From ZC4RG17 sp036380875 (GTDB taxonomy: Bacteria; Actinomycetota; Acidimicrobiia; Spongiisociales; ZC4RG35): 64,000 nucleotides of DNA. Location of the stretch: the NCBI GenBank assembly GCA_036380875.1, contig DASVDX010000101.1, positions 40,530 to 104,529 on the forward strand. The letters are read 5' to 3'. The notes under the pieces are model-generated. The model was not told the origin of the DNA. It saw only the letters and a program-made list of their open reading frames with translations, and searched no databases. Numbering within the stretch: position 1 is the stretch's first letter; every line of letters begins with the position of its first letter. Below are positions 25,948-35,059 of the stretch, one piece after another. Made by a program: the position numbers and the translations under genes.

Positions 25948-26700
25948 ATGCTCCAGGTAGAACACCTCACCAAGGTCTACGAAAACGGCACGGTGGCGCT
26001 CGAAGACGTCAGCTTCACGGTCCCGGACGGCCAGTTCCTCGCCATCATCGGCCTGTCCGGATCCGGAAAGTCCACCCTGCTCCGCTGCATCAATCGCCTG
26101 ATCGAGCCCACGGAAGGCCGCATCATCTGGAACGGCGAGGACATCACTGCCGCCTCCCAGGAAGACCTCCGCCGGTTCCGGCGCCGGGTGGGCATGGTCT
26201 TCCAGCACTTCAATCTCGTCCACCGCTCCAAGGTGCTGACGAACGTCCTGGCCGGCAGGCTGGGGTACACCAACCCGGCGATGTCGCTCATCAACCGCTT
26301 CTCCAAGGACGACGTCTCGACCGCCCTCGCCCAACTCGAGCGGGTGGGTCTGAGGGAGAAGGCCTACTCCCGGGCCGACGAGCTTTCAGGCGGCCAGCAG
26401 CAGCGGGTGGGCATCGCCCGGGCGTTGATGCAGAACCCGGAGATGATCCTGGCAGACGAGCCCGTGGCCAGCCTCGACCCGGTCCTGGCCCATTCGATCA
26501 TGCGCTACCTGGAGGCCATCAACCAGGACGACGGAGTGACCGTGCTCTGCTCCCTCCACTTCCTCGACCTGGTCCACAAATACTCCGACCGCGCCATCGC
26601 TCTCAACGAGGGAAAACTGGTCTTCGACGGCCTCCCTTCCGAGATCGACGACATGAAGTTCAAGGAGATCTACGGACAGGAGGCCGAGCGCGTTGGCTGA
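25948..26700 (+). CDS. phnC: phosphonate-type ABC transporter ATP-binding protein
   Basis: This 250-residue ATPase has Walker A GLSGSGKSTLLRC, a LSGGQQQRVGIARAL signature, Walker B MILADEPVASLDP, and PhnC landmarks such as QHFNLVHRSKVLTNVLAGRL. It energises the uptake system with PhnD and PhnE. It overlaps phnE by eight bases. Confidence 0.92.
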   Translation: MLQVEHLTKVYENGTVALEDVSFTVPDGQFLAIIGLSGSGKSTLLRCINRLIEPTEGRIIWNGEDITAASQEDLRRFRRRVGMVFQHFNLVHRSKVLTNVLAGRLGYTNPAMSLINRFSKDDVSTALAQLERVGLREKAYSRADELSGGQQQRVGIARALMQNPEMILADEPVASLDPVLAHSIMRYLEAINQDDGVTVLCSLHFLDLVHKYSDRAIALNEGKLVFDGLPSEIDDMKFKEIYGQEAERVG

Positions 26701-28972
26701 CATCCGCGAACGCACCGACGCCGAACTCGACACCGAGCCGCCCTCGGGACCGCCGCCCGACAAACCCGATGCGGCACGCCGACGCCGCCGGCCCTTCGTG
26801 ATCGCCCTCGGCATCGTCATCTCCGTCGTCATCTACGCCTTGGCCTTCGAACACACCCAGGTCGACCTCACCCAGATCACATCCGAGACACGGCAGGCAT
26901 CCCTCCAGCGCATCCTCCGGGCGCTCGCCCAGCCCGACCTCGTGACCTACGACACCAGGGAGGACGTCACGGAGGTGGAGATCGCCATCCCGTGTGGCCC
27001 GGAGGTGACACCCAATCCCAACGTCGTCATCGAGCCGTCCTGCGGCGACCCCGGCGACACGGTCACGATCACCGGGAGCGGCTTCGATCCGCGTGAATTC
27101 GTCGAACTGCGCTTCGTGCCCGACACCGAGTTCGACATCACCCTCCGCCTGGCATCCGTCAACGCCGATTCCGATGGCCGATTCCAGGTCGAGGTGGTGC
27201 TGCCCGATCGCACGTCCGATCAGGTGCAGTCGGTGCGGGCCGTCACCAACGAGCCGATCGGCACCTGGCGCAACCGGGTGGAGGTGTTCACCGACGCCAA
27301 CGAGAACGGAGTGGAAGACGACCCGATACTCGGCGAGGAAGGCATCCACACGTTCGAGGTCGCCGGCAATCCCGACGTCCCCGCGGTGGCGTTGATCAAC
27401 CCCGCCGGGGAGACCACCGATTTCGTCACCACAGGCGAGTCGTTCGAAGCGGTGGCCGGCGTCTCCCGCGGCCAGGTCGCCATTCCGATCGACGAGGAGC
27501 GGCCGGACACCGGGCTGCGGATCATCGGAATCGACGCTGCCGGCGGAGACCTCTCGGTCACGATCGAGGGGCCACCCGGCTTCGACATGTCGAACTGGCG
27601 GGCCGCCGCCTACGACGGCGCCACCGGCGAGCCGGGGGCCACCACCTACATCTCCGACACGATCCGGCTGTCGCCCCGCATATCCGAAACGGCGCGCATC
27701 ACGGTCGACAAGATCCTCGAAACCGTGTTCCTGGCGCTGGTGGCGACGACCGCCGGTCTCTTGGTGGCGGTGCCGCTCTCGTTCATCGCCGCCCGCAACA
27801 TCATGCGCGACATCTCGATCACGGTGACGAACCTCGTCCTGATCCTCATCGCCGTGCCGCTCGGCGCCGGACTCGGCATCCTGGCCGCCCGGGCCGCGCG
27901 TGGTGTCGTCACCCCCATCGCCGACAACACCCCCGCCCTTTTCGGCGCCTTGGCCCTGGCCGCCATCCTCGCCTATCTCGCGGCGAGAGCTGCCCTGCCC
28001 ACAGTCGAGGACCACGTCCCGACCCGCGCCGAACGCCTGCGTCGCGCCCTCCTCCTGATCGTCGCCGGAGCCCTGGGCCTGGTCGGCCTGCTCGTTTTGT
28101 CGCTCCTGTTCCAGGCGATCGGCACCGCGGCTCGTTCTGCGTTGGGCTGGTTCGGGTTCATCGGCTCGTTCTTCGCCGCCCTCGGTGAGATCTTCGACGT
28201 CGCCTTCGTCGTGATCGCCGCCCTCGCCACCGCCGGGGTCTTCGCCCAACTGGCCTCGAAGCTCGGGTATGCCATCCGCAGCCGCATGCCCCGCCCCGTC
28301 ATCAGGACCCTCAACGTCGTGCTGGGAGGGCTGGCGGGCGCGCTGTGGGCGATGCTCGTCGGACAGGTGATCGACTGGTTCTATCAGATCGGCGAGTTCC
28401 GCACCGTGGTCCTGATCCCGGCGATGGTCGGTGCGGTAGTCGGCGTGCTGATAGCGCTGCGGGGCATGCAGAAAGGCGAGGTCAAGATCGGCCTCTCGAT
28501 CTACTACGCCGCCCGGACCGTCTTCAACACGCTGCGTTCGATCGAGCCGCTGGTGATGGCCATCGTCTTCGTCGTGTGGGTGGGCGCAGGCCCGTTCGCC
28601 GGCTCCCTCGCCCTCGCTCTCCATACGGCCGCCGCCCTGGCCAAGCTCTACTCGGAGCAGGTGGAGTCGATCTCGACGGGCCCGATCGAGGCCGTGCGGG
28701 CGACCGGCGCCAACCGCCTGCAGACGATCATCTATTCGGTCGTACCCCAGATCGTCCCGCCCTACATCTCGTTCACCATGTATCGGTGGGACATCAACGT
28801 GCGCATGTCCACCATCCTCGGTTTCGTCGGTGGCGGCGGCATCGGCTCCATCCTCCAGCAGAACATCAACCTGCTGCAGTACCGGGCGGCCGCCGTGCAG
28901 ATGCTCGCCATCGCCATCGTGGTGGCGACCATGGACTGGGCTTCGTCGCGGCTGCGCGAGCGATACGTCTGA
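26693..28972 (+). CDS. phnE: oversized PhnE-type permease with extracytoplasmic domain
   Basis: At 759 residues this is nearly three times the usual PhnE length (about 260-280). One helix (about 32-50) leads into an extracytoplasmic region (about 55-335) with an Ig/IPT-like PGDTVTITGSGFDP segment and an acidic DANENGVEDD loop that could bind calcium. The PhnE core then begins (ETVFLALVATTAGLLVAVPL, FIAARN). About 230 extra hydrophobic residues interrupt it, and it resumes at FNTLRSIEPL with the EAA-type loop EAVRATGANRLQTIIYSVVP. The TTG start overlaps phnC. It may join receptor docking and transport in one chain. Confidence 0.85.
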   Translation: MADIRERTDAELDTEPPSGPPPDKPDAARRRRRPFVIALGIVISVVIYALAFEHTQVDLTQITSETRQASLQRILRALAQPDLVTYDTREDVTEVEIAIPCGPEVTPNPNVVIEPSCGDPGDTVTITGSGFDPREFVELRFVPDTEFDITLRLASVNADSDGRFQVEVVLPDRTSDQVQSVRAVTNEPIGTWRNRVEVFTDANENGVEDDPILGEEGIHTFEVAGNPDVPAVALINPAGETTDFVTTGESFEAVAGVSRGQVAIPIDEERPDTGLRIIGIDAAGGDLSVTIEGPPGFDMSNWRAAAYDGATGEPGATTYISDTIRLSPRISETARITVDKILETVFLALVATTAGLLVAVPLSFIAARNIMRDISITVTNLVLILIAVPLGAGLGILAARAARGVVTPIADNTPALFGALALAAILAYLAARAALPTVEDHVPTRAERLRRALLLIVAGALGLVGLLVLSLLFQAIGTAARSALGWFGFIGSFFAALGEIFDVAFVVIAALATAGVFAQLASKLGYAIRSRMPRPVIRTLNVVLGGLAGALWAMLVGQVIDWFYQIGEFRTVVLIPAMVGAVVGVLIALRGMQKGEVKIGLSIYYAARTVFNTLRSIEPLVMAIVFVVWVGAGPFAGSLALALHTAAALAKLYSEQVESISTGPIEAVRATGANRLQTIIYSVVPQIVPPYISFTMYRWDINVRMSTILGFVGGGGIGSILQQNINLLQYRAAAVQMLAIAIVVATMDWASSRLRERYV

Positions 28973-28974
28973 GA

Positions 28975-29973
28975 ATGGGAGACCTCCTACTCCGCAAGCG
29001 GGAAGAACGGGAGAGGCTCGAGCACGAGCTGCTGTCCCCGGCCGCCACGAAAGCCGATCAGAGCAAGGGCCGGGAAGAGGAGGAGGAACCCGACGAGTAC
29101 CGCACCGCCTTCGAACGCGATCGGGACCGGATCATCCACTCGAAGGCATTCCGGCGGCTCAAGCACAAGACCCAGGTGTTCCTCAACCCCGAGGGCGACC
29201 ACTACGTGACCCGGCTCACCCATACGTTGCAGGTGACGCAGGTGGGAAGGGCCATGGCGGTGGCGTTGGGGCTCAACCACACCCTCACCGAAGCGATCTG
29301 CCTCGCCCACGACGTGGGCCACTCGCCGTTCGGCCACACGGGCGAGGAAGCGCTGAGCCCTTACGTGGAGGGGGACTGGCTCCACGCCCATCACGGGGTG
29401 CGGACCCTCTCCCAACTCGAGCCGCTCAACCTCACCGCCGAGGTCCTCGATGGCGTGCGGGCGCATTCCTGGCGAATCGAGCCTCCACCGGAAACCCCGG
29501 AGGGGATGTTGTGCCGGTTCGCAGACCGGATCGCCTATCTCACTCATGACGTAGCCGACGCCCTCCGCGCCGGGGTCCTCGAGTATCACCAGATCCCGAC
29601 CCGGGCGCTGACCCGCTTCGGGGCGACCGCCCGGGAGTGGATCAATTCGATGATCACGTCCGTGATCGAGACGTCCGCCGGCGAGGGGAAGGTGACCATG
29701 GATCCCGACGACCTCGGGGTCATGAACGAGTTGCGCGACTTCATGTTCGAACGGGTATACCTGTCGCCAGCCCTCAGCGCCGAGAAGAACCGGGCGATCA
29801 AGGTGATCCGTGACCTCGTCGAGTACTTCGCCGCCCATCCGGACGAAGTGCCGGACACCTATACGGTGCCCGATGCCGACCCGCTCACGCGGGCCATCGA
29901 CTACGTAGCGGGCATGACAGACCGCTACGCCCTCCGCACCCACGACCGGTTGTTCCGCCCCACCCTGTTCTGA
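28975..29973 (+). CDS. dgt: dGTPase-like HD-domain triphosphohydrolase
   Basis: This 332-residue protein contains the HD metal motifs TRLTHTLQVTQ, CLAHDVGHSPFGHTGE and a later DVADAL. Upstream is DRIIHSKAFRRLKHKTQVF, typical of the deoxyguanosinetriphosphate triphosphohydrolase family, which splits dNTPs to deoxynucleosides and triphosphate. The N-terminus is charged and variable. The ATG is two bases behind the phnE stop, so translation is probably coupled. It sits with the 5'-nucleotidase around the uptake genes. Confidence 0.88.
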   Translation: MGDLLLRKREERERLEHELLSPAATKADQSKGREEEEEPDEYRTAFERDRDRIIHSKAFRRLKHKTQVFLNPEGDHYVTRLTHTLQVTQVGRAMAVALGLNHTLTEAICLAHDVGHSPFGHTGEEALSPYVEGDWLHAHHGVRTLSQLEPLNLTAEVLDGVRAHSWRIEPPPETPEGMLCRFADRIAYLTHDVADALRAGVLEYHQIPTRALTRFGATAREWINSMITSVIETSAGEGKVTMDPDDLGVMNELRDFMFERVYLSPALSAEKNRAIKVIRDLVEYFAAHPDEVPDTYTVPDADPLTRAIDYVAGMTDRYALRTHDRLFRPTLF

Positions 29974-30621
29974 TCAGGGGTGCCAAACGGGGTTGGGGAC
30001 CACAAAGGGCAGTGGGTTGCCCCAGCCGTCCTGGAATGCCACCTCGTTTGCCGACTCCCGCTGAGCCAGACCCCACCTGCCTAGCGGGTACCCACACGAC
30101 ACCGCCGCCGCCAGTTGCCAGCCGCGCTCTGTGGGGACTGCCAGGATCTCGCAGGTGGCCTCGTGCTCGAACAAACCGAGGATGGTGGTGAGGCATGTGC
30201 CGACGCCGTGGGCACGAGCGGCGAGCATGGCACTCCACACCGCCGGGTAGATCGAGGCGCCGGTCGGGTCGTTGCGGTGGAAAGCCATCAACCACATCGG
30301 GACGGTCTCGAAGTTGTCGGCCAACCACTGCGAGGAGCGCATGACCCGCAGCGTCGCCTCGTCCCCCCGCTCCTGGGCCTTCTCCCATCGGCCTCGGTAC
30401 ACGGTCCCGAGGAGCTGCTCCCAGGCCCTCCGGTAGACCGGGCCGAGGCGGGAGCGCACGTCGGGGTCGGTGACGACGACGAAGCGCCAGTTCTGGCTGT
30501 TGCCTCCCGAGGGGGCCCGGATGGCGGCGTCGAGCATCGCCGCCACCACCTCGTCCGGCACGGGGTCCGGCGAGACGCGGCGCATGGCCCGGGTGGTGTA
30601 GAGAGCTTCGAACAGGTCCAT
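29974..30621 (-). CDS. nitroreductase-family FMN oxidoreductase
   Basis: This 215-residue protein starts ALYTTRAMRRVSPDPVPDEV and has APSGGNSQNWRFVVV, the FMN-binding signature of the nitroreductase family, and a C-terminal AVSCGYPLGRW. Such enzymes reduce nitro groups, quinones or enones with NAD(P)H. Its stop directly abuts the dgt stop. The physiological substrate is unknown. No DosR-like box was seen upstream, although nitroreductases are DosR targets in mycobacteria. Confidence 0.85.
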   Translation of the reverse strand: MDLFEALYTTRAMRRVSPDPVPDEVVAAMLDAAIRAPSGGNSQNWRFVVVTDPDVRSRLGPVYRRAWEQLLGTVYRGRWEKAQERGDEATLRVMRSSQWLADNFETVPMWLMAFHRNDPTGASIYPAVWSAMLAARAHGVGTCLTTILGLFEHEATCEILAVPTERGWQLAAAVSCGYPLGRWGLAQRESANEVAFQDGWGNPLPFVVPNPVWHP

Positions 30622-30645
30622 TCCCGAGAGCGTAGGAACGGAAGC

Positions 30646-32022
30646 TCAGAGATCGGCGACCAGATCCCTGACGGCCCCGAACAGGAGGGTGGCCATGAGC
30701 TGGTCGACGTCGCTCTCGGTGTCGTACACCGATCCGGAGACGACGAAGCGGCGTCCGTCCCGAAGTTCCACCAGCCAGTTCATAGCCGTCAGGCCCACCT
30801 CGGCCCCGCCTTTGAAGTAGATCGCCTCGAACCGGCCCTCCTCGTCAGGGATGCCGGGGTTGATGGAGAGGATGTTCGTCACGGGCTCGCCCTGCTCGAC
30901 GAGAGCCACCAGCACCCGGCACATGTCGGCGGTGGAGGCGAACCATTCGATCGTGTCCACGTGGATGGGGCGGTCCCATTCCGCCAGCGGGATGTCCGAG
31001 GGGTGGATGTCCGAGATCTGGTCGAGGATCGCCCGCCGCCCGGATTCGTCGGCGTCGATCCACTGCTCGGCCAGCCCCGAGGCGGGCCCCAGCTTGAGCG
31101 CCGTCAAATCCATCGTGTCCATGAGCGGGATGTTGAGGCTGGGGTCCTCCATCCCGTAGCGCTGGAAGGCCGCCTCGACCGCTCGCCGCCCGAGTAGGGC
31201 GATGAGATGGTCGGTTCCGGTGTTGTCGGAGAAGGCGATCATCGTCTCGGCCACCTGCCGCACGGAGAACTCGGCACCCGCTTCCTCGTCCTGGAGCACG
31301 CCGGTGGGGACGGAGCGGTGGTCCTCGGATATGGCGATCTCGTTGTCCCAGGCGACCTCGCCGGCAGACACGGCATCCGCCAGCGCTCCGAGGACGTAGA
31401 GCTTGAACGCCGACCCGATCGGCATCGGATCTCCGGTGCCCGATTCGAACAACGGGTTGCATTCGCCCTCTGTCACGTCGTACACCGCCAACTCGAGTGT
31501 CCCCAGGTCCCCGAGCTGCGCGGCGGCGTCGTCGAGAGTCGCGGGCGGATTCTCGAGAGTCGGCGGCTCGGCGGGCTGCAGACGGAGACCCGATATCCGG
31601 TACGGGGCGGCGTTTTCGATCGTGATGTGTGCGCGGAGCTCTTCGCCCGTGTCGGAGACGAGAAGCACCGTGGCCGTCACGTCCTGGCGATCCTCGAACT
31701 CGCCGACGCTCCACGTGCGCTGGCCGCCGCCGCCCAGTTGTGACAGGCCACTCACGAACTCGTCGTGAGAGACCGCCCCGAGGAAATCGGAAGTGAAGGT
31801 GGCCTCGTACTCGCTCGCGGGGATCTCCCCCCGGCTCAGGGCTGCCGCCAGCCACTGCAGACGGGTGTCGAGTGGCCCCGTATCTCCACCGGTCGTGGAC
31901 GTCGAACCGGCGTCCGTCGAGGTCGGCTGGGTCGTTTCCGGCGTCACCGTCGTGGTCGTCGACCCCGAATTCGTGCACGCGACGACCAGGACGGCGACCA
32001 GCAACGCGATGTATCTGCGCAT
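30646..32022 (-). CDS. class A beta-lactamase-like serine hydrolase lipoprotein
   Basis: The protein has 458 residues. A lipoprotein signal peptide ends at LVAVLVVAC (Cys 16) and a Thr/Ser-rich linker runs to about 50. A separate domain (about 50-165) precedes a penicillin-binding-type domain with S-A-F-K (the SxxK nucleophile), SDNTGTD (the SDN motif), and YFKGGAEVG in place of KTG. It may hydrolyse beta-lactams or be an envelope peptidase or esterase. The extra N-terminal domain and the KGG variant leave this open. It is divergent from an ABC exporter. The start at 32022 matches the signal peptide. Confidence 0.78.
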   Translation of the reverse strand: MRRYIALLVAVLVVACTNSGSTTTTVTPETTQPTSTDAGSTSTTGGDTGPLDTRLQWLAAALSRGEIPASEYEATFTSDFLGAVSHDEFVSGLSQLGGGGQRTWSVGEFEDRQDVTATVLLVSDTGEELRAHITIENAAPYRISGLRLQPAEPPTLENPPATLDDAAAQLGDLGTLELAVYDVTEGECNPLFESGTGDPMPIGSAFKLYVLGALADAVSAGEVAWDNEIAISEDHRSVPTGVLQDEEAGAEFSVRQVAETMIAFSDNTGTDHLIALLGRRAVEAAFQRYGMEDPSLNIPLMDTMDLTALKLGPASGLAEQWIDADESGRRAILDQISDIHPSDIPLAEWDRPIHVDTIEWFASTADMCRVLVALVEQGEPVTNILSINPGIPDEEGRFEAIYFKGGAEVGLTAMNWLVELRDGRRFVVSGSVYDTESDVDQLMATLLFGAVRDLVADL

Positions 32023-32117
32023 CAGCACTCGACCGGTAGGGGACACCCTGACCCTATTGCGAGAGAAGAGATAGGCGGGAATCGCCGCCGTTGGCGCGAA
32101 CCCCTTGCCGCCAACCG

Positions 32118-32123
32118 TAACCT
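32118..32123 (+). promoter_or_regulatory. -10 hexamer TAACCT ahead of the second ABC exporter
   Basis: It lies 7 nt before ATG 32131, with no ribosome binding site. Confidence 0.55.
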
Positions 32124-32130
32124 TGCCCCC

Positions 32131-33018
32131 ATGCTCGAGATCATCGACCTCCACAAGCGCTATGGCGATGTGGTGGCTCTCGACGGCTGCACCTTCGAGG
32201 TCCGCCCCGGGCGGATGCTCGGATTCCTCGGCCCCAACGGCGCCGGCAAGACGACGGCGATGCGCACGGTCTTCGGACTGGTGCGGCCCGACCAGGGCGA
32301 GGTGCGATGGAACGGCGAGCCCGTCGATGCCGACACCCGGCTGCGATTCGGGTACATGCCGGAGCAGCGAGGCCTCTACCCGAAGATGAAGGCCCACGAT
32401 CAGCTGGTCTACATGGGCCGGATCCACGGCATGTCAAAGAAGGATGCCACGGCCGCCGCCGACCATTGGCTCGATGTCCTCGGCCTGGCGGACCGCCGCA
32501 ACTCGCCCACAGAAACCCTCTCACACGGCAACCAGCAGCGCGTACAGCTGGCGACCGCCCTGGTGCACGACCCCGACTTGATGGTCCTCGATGAGCCGTT
32601 CTCCGGTCTCGACCCGATCGGCGTGGACACGATGGCCGAGATCCTTCGCGACCAGGCCCGGGCGGGGAAGGCCGTGGTCTTCTCTTCCCACCAGCTCGAC
32701 CTGGTGGAAGATCTCTGTGATGACGTGGCGATCATCAACCACGGCCGGATCGTGTTGGCAGGCAACGTCAAGCAGCTGAAAGACGCCGCCCCCATCCGCC
32801 ATCTCGAGCTCGAAATGGACGGCCCGGTCGATGAGGTGCTGGCGGCCCTGGACGGAGTGCGCTCCTCCGAGGTGGTGGACGGCCGGCACATCGTGGTGGT
32901 GGATGCCACCACCGACGTCCGCCGCGTCCTCGTCGAAGCGGAGCGGAGTGGAGTCGTCCGCCACTTCGTGTACAGCTCCCCCTCGCTCACCGACCTGTTC
33001 CGGGAGGCAGTGGCATGA
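32131..33018 (+). CDS. ABC exporter ATP-binding subunit (NatA-like)
   Basis: This 295-residue ATPase has Walker A LGPNGAGKTTAMR, the LSHGNQQRVQLATAL signature, Walker B LMVLDEPFSGLDP, and a C-terminal DUF4162-like domain after about residue 225. ATG 32131 is chosen from the conserved first strand. It overlaps the permease gene by four bases. The pair resembles NatAB, which exports Na+ or a peptide. The substrate is not known. Confidence 0.9.
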   Translation: MLEIIDLHKRYGDVVALDGCTFEVRPGRMLGFLGPNGAGKTTAMRTVFGLVRPDQGEVRWNGEPVDADTRLRFGYMPEQRGLYPKMKAHDQLVYMGRIHGMSKKDATAAADHWLDVLGLADRRNSPTETLSHGNQQRVQLATALVHDPDLMVLDEPFSGLDPIGVDTMAEILRDQARAGKAVVFSSHQLDLVEDLCDDVAIINHGRIVLAGNVKQLKDAAPIRHLELEMDGPVDEVLAALDGVRSSEVVDGRHIVVVDATTDVRRVLVEAERSGVVRHFVYSSPSLTDLFREAVA

Positions 33019-34220
33019 ACGGATTGCGCGCCGTGGGCCTCGTCGCCCTCCGGGAGATCAAGGAAAGAGGGCGATCCCGCGCCTACATCTTCTCGACCAT
33101 CTTCACCTTGATCCTCCTCGCCGGGGTCATCCTCGTGCCCCGGATGATCGACGGTGGTGGCACCACCTACACGATCGGCGTGGTCGGCGAAGGGGGCGCT
33201 GAGATCGTGGAAACGGCCGACGCCGCATCGGTGGCCGCCGCCAAGGACCCCGAGGAGGCCGATCGCTACGAGGTTCGCGAGTTCGACGACATCGCCGCCG
33301 CCGAGGCCGCTCTCGAGGAGGACGAAGTCGAGGCGATCATCGTCGACGGTCGTGAACTGGTGGGAGGGCCGGCGGGAGCGTTCGGAGGCTCGGACGTCGA
33401 GCGGGTCCTCCAGCAGGCGGCGGGAACGCGCCGCGTGCAGGATCTGGTAGCGAGCAACGAGGAGGCCGCCGAGGTCGTCGAGTTGCTCTCGTCCGAGCCC
33501 CTCGCAGTGCGCCGTCTGGGAGGCGCCGACGTCGAGGACCAGGCCGTGAGAGGCTTCGTAGCCTTCGGCGGGCTCATCCTGATGTACGTCGCCATCCTCA
33601 CCTATGGCGCCTGGATGCTGTCGGGGGTCACCGAGGAGAAGACCAACCGGGTCGTGGAAGTGCTGTTGTCGACCCTGCGCCCCTGGCACATCCTGGGCGG
33701 GAAGCTGCTGGGAATCGGGGCGCTGGGGCTTATGCAGATCGTCCTCCTGATCGTGATGGGCGCAGTCGCCGTCGTCCTCACCGGGGCGTTCGACATCCCC
33801 CGGGTGCCCGTCGACTCGCTGATCGCCCTGATCGGGTGGTTCATCCTCGGCTTCCTCCTCTACGCCATCATCTACGGCGCGGCAGGTTCGCTCGTGTCCC
33901 GAATGGAGGACGCCCAGTCGACGGCCGGCCCACTCACGATCATCGCCCTGATCGGCTACTTCTTCAGCTTCGCCGCCCTCAACGATCCGACCGGGACCGT
34001 CGCCATCGTCGGCACCTACGTCCCGTTCAGCGCCCCCTACGTGGCTCCCATACGCCTCGCCATCGGGGAGATCAGCCCCTGGGAAATGACCCTCTCTGTG
34101 GTCATCACGATCCTGACCATCGTCCTCCTGGTCAGGCTGGCGGGACGCGTCTATGCCGGTGGTTTGCTCCGTTACGGCGCCCGTGTCAGGTGGCTGGAGG
34201 CGTTCCGCTCGGCGGAGTGA
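33015..34220 (+). CDS. ABC-2 permease (NatB-like)
   Basis: This 401-residue membrane protein begins VALREIKERGRSRAYIFST. It has one N-terminal helix, a large external domain (about 45-180) rich in acidic residues, then about five helices with GVTEEKTNRVVEVLLSTLRP, a classic ABC-2 segment. It is translationally coupled to the ATPase by an ATGA overlap. Confidence 0.9.
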   Translation: MNGLRAVGLVALREIKERGRSRAYIFSTIFTLILLAGVILVPRMIDGGGTTYTIGVVGEGGAEIVETADAASVAAAKDPEEADRYEVREFDDIAAAEAALEEDEVEAIIVDGRELVGGPAGAFGGSDVERVLQQAAGTRRVQDLVASNEEAAEVVELLSSEPLAVRRLGGADVEDQAVRGFVAFGGLILMYVAILTYGAWMLSGVTEEKTNRVVEVLLSTLRPWHILGGKLLGIGALGLMQIVLLIVMGAVAVVLTGAFDIPRVPVDSLIALIGWFILGFLLYAIIYGAAGSLVSRMEDAQSTAGPLTIIALIGYFFSFAALNDPTGTVAIVGTYVPFSAPYVAPIRLAIGEISPWEMTLSVVITILTIVLLVRLAGRVYAGGLLRYGARVRWLEAFRSAE

Positions 34221-34233
34221 CCGCCGCAACGGA

Positions 34234-34239
34234 TAGCGT
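34234..34239 (+). promoter_or_regulatory. -10 hexamer TAGCGT ahead of the enoyl-CoA hydratase gene
   Basis: It lies 6 nt before ATG 34246, with no ribosome binding site. Confidence 0.55.
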
Positions 34240-34245
34240 GGGCTG

Positions 34246-35055
34246 ATGGGTTACACGCACATCGAGATCGAACGCCGGGACGGGGTGGGGTGGGTCTGGT
34301 TGGATCGGCCCGACAAGCTCAACGCGTTGTCGCCGGACATGTGGGAAGACCTTCCCCAGGCGGTGGCCGAACTGGCCGGCGACGACTCCGTGAGGGCCAT
34401 GGTCGTAGCCAGTCGAGGCCCCGCGTTCACGGTGGGAATCGATCTCGAGATGCTCGCCAGCCTGCAGCCGTCCGGGGACTCCGACGCCGCCGCCAAACAG
34501 GAACTGTATCGAACCATCCGCCGGCTGCAGGGGACGATGACCGCCGTCGCCGACTGCCGGGTTCCGGTGATCGCCGCTGTCCACGGATACTGCCTCGGGG
34601 CGGGGGTCGACCTGATCACCGCATGCGACATCCGGCTGGCGAGCGAAGACGCGGTGTTCGCAGTGCGGGAGACCCGGCTGGCCATCGTCGCTGACGTAGG
34701 GACACTCCAGCGCCTGCCGAAGATCATCGGCCCCGGCCACGTCGCCGACCTGGTCTACTCAGGCCGGGACATCGACGCCGCCCGAGCCGAGAAGATCGGC
34801 CTCGTCAACGACGTGTACCCGACGGCCGAGGCACTCCACGAAGCCGCACAGTCGCTGGCCGCCGAGATCGCCGCCAACTCGCCTCTCGCCGTCCAAGGCG
34901 CCAAGGCCGTGCTGCAGGCCGGTGACGCCTTGACGGTAGATCAGGCCCTCGAGCACGTGGCGTTGTGGAACTCGGCTTTCCTCCACTCGAACGACATGGC
35001 CGAGGCGATCGCCGCCCATCTCGAGAAGCGGCCCCCGAAGTTCACCGGCACCTGA
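34246..35055 (+). CDS. enoyl-CoA hydratase/isomerase family protein
   Basis: This 269-residue crotonase-fold protein has the oxyanion segment AASRGPAFTVGIDLEML-like near residue 65, and HGYCLGAGVDLITACDIRLA with Gly pairs for CoA binding. The later part reads ETRLAIVADVGTLQRLPKI, with Asp in place of one usual Glu. This pattern is closer to dienoyl-CoA isomerases (ECH1-like) than to plain hydratases. It likely acts in beta-oxidation of unsaturated acyl chains. Confidence 0.82.
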   Translation: MGYTHIEIERRDGVGWVWLDRPDKLNALSPDMWEDLPQAVAELAGDDSVRAMVVASRGPAFTVGIDLEMLASLQPSGDSDAAAKQELYRTIRRLQGTMTAVADCRVPVIAAVHGYCLGAGVDLITACDIRLASEDAVFAVRETRLAIVADVGTLQRLPKIIGPGHVADLVYSGRDIDAARAEKIGLVNDVYPTAEALHEAAQSLAAEIAANSPLAVQGAKAVLQAGDALTVDQALEHVALWNSAFLHSNDMAEAIAAHLEKRPPKFTGT

Positions 35056-35059
35056 CCGG

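Noticed and set aside
26660..28624. 654-codon open frame on the minus strand
   Set aside because: It is the mirror of phnE in a high-GC gene. Its product is an Asp/Gly/Arg-rich sequence without a recognisable fold, while the plus frame has a clear permease.
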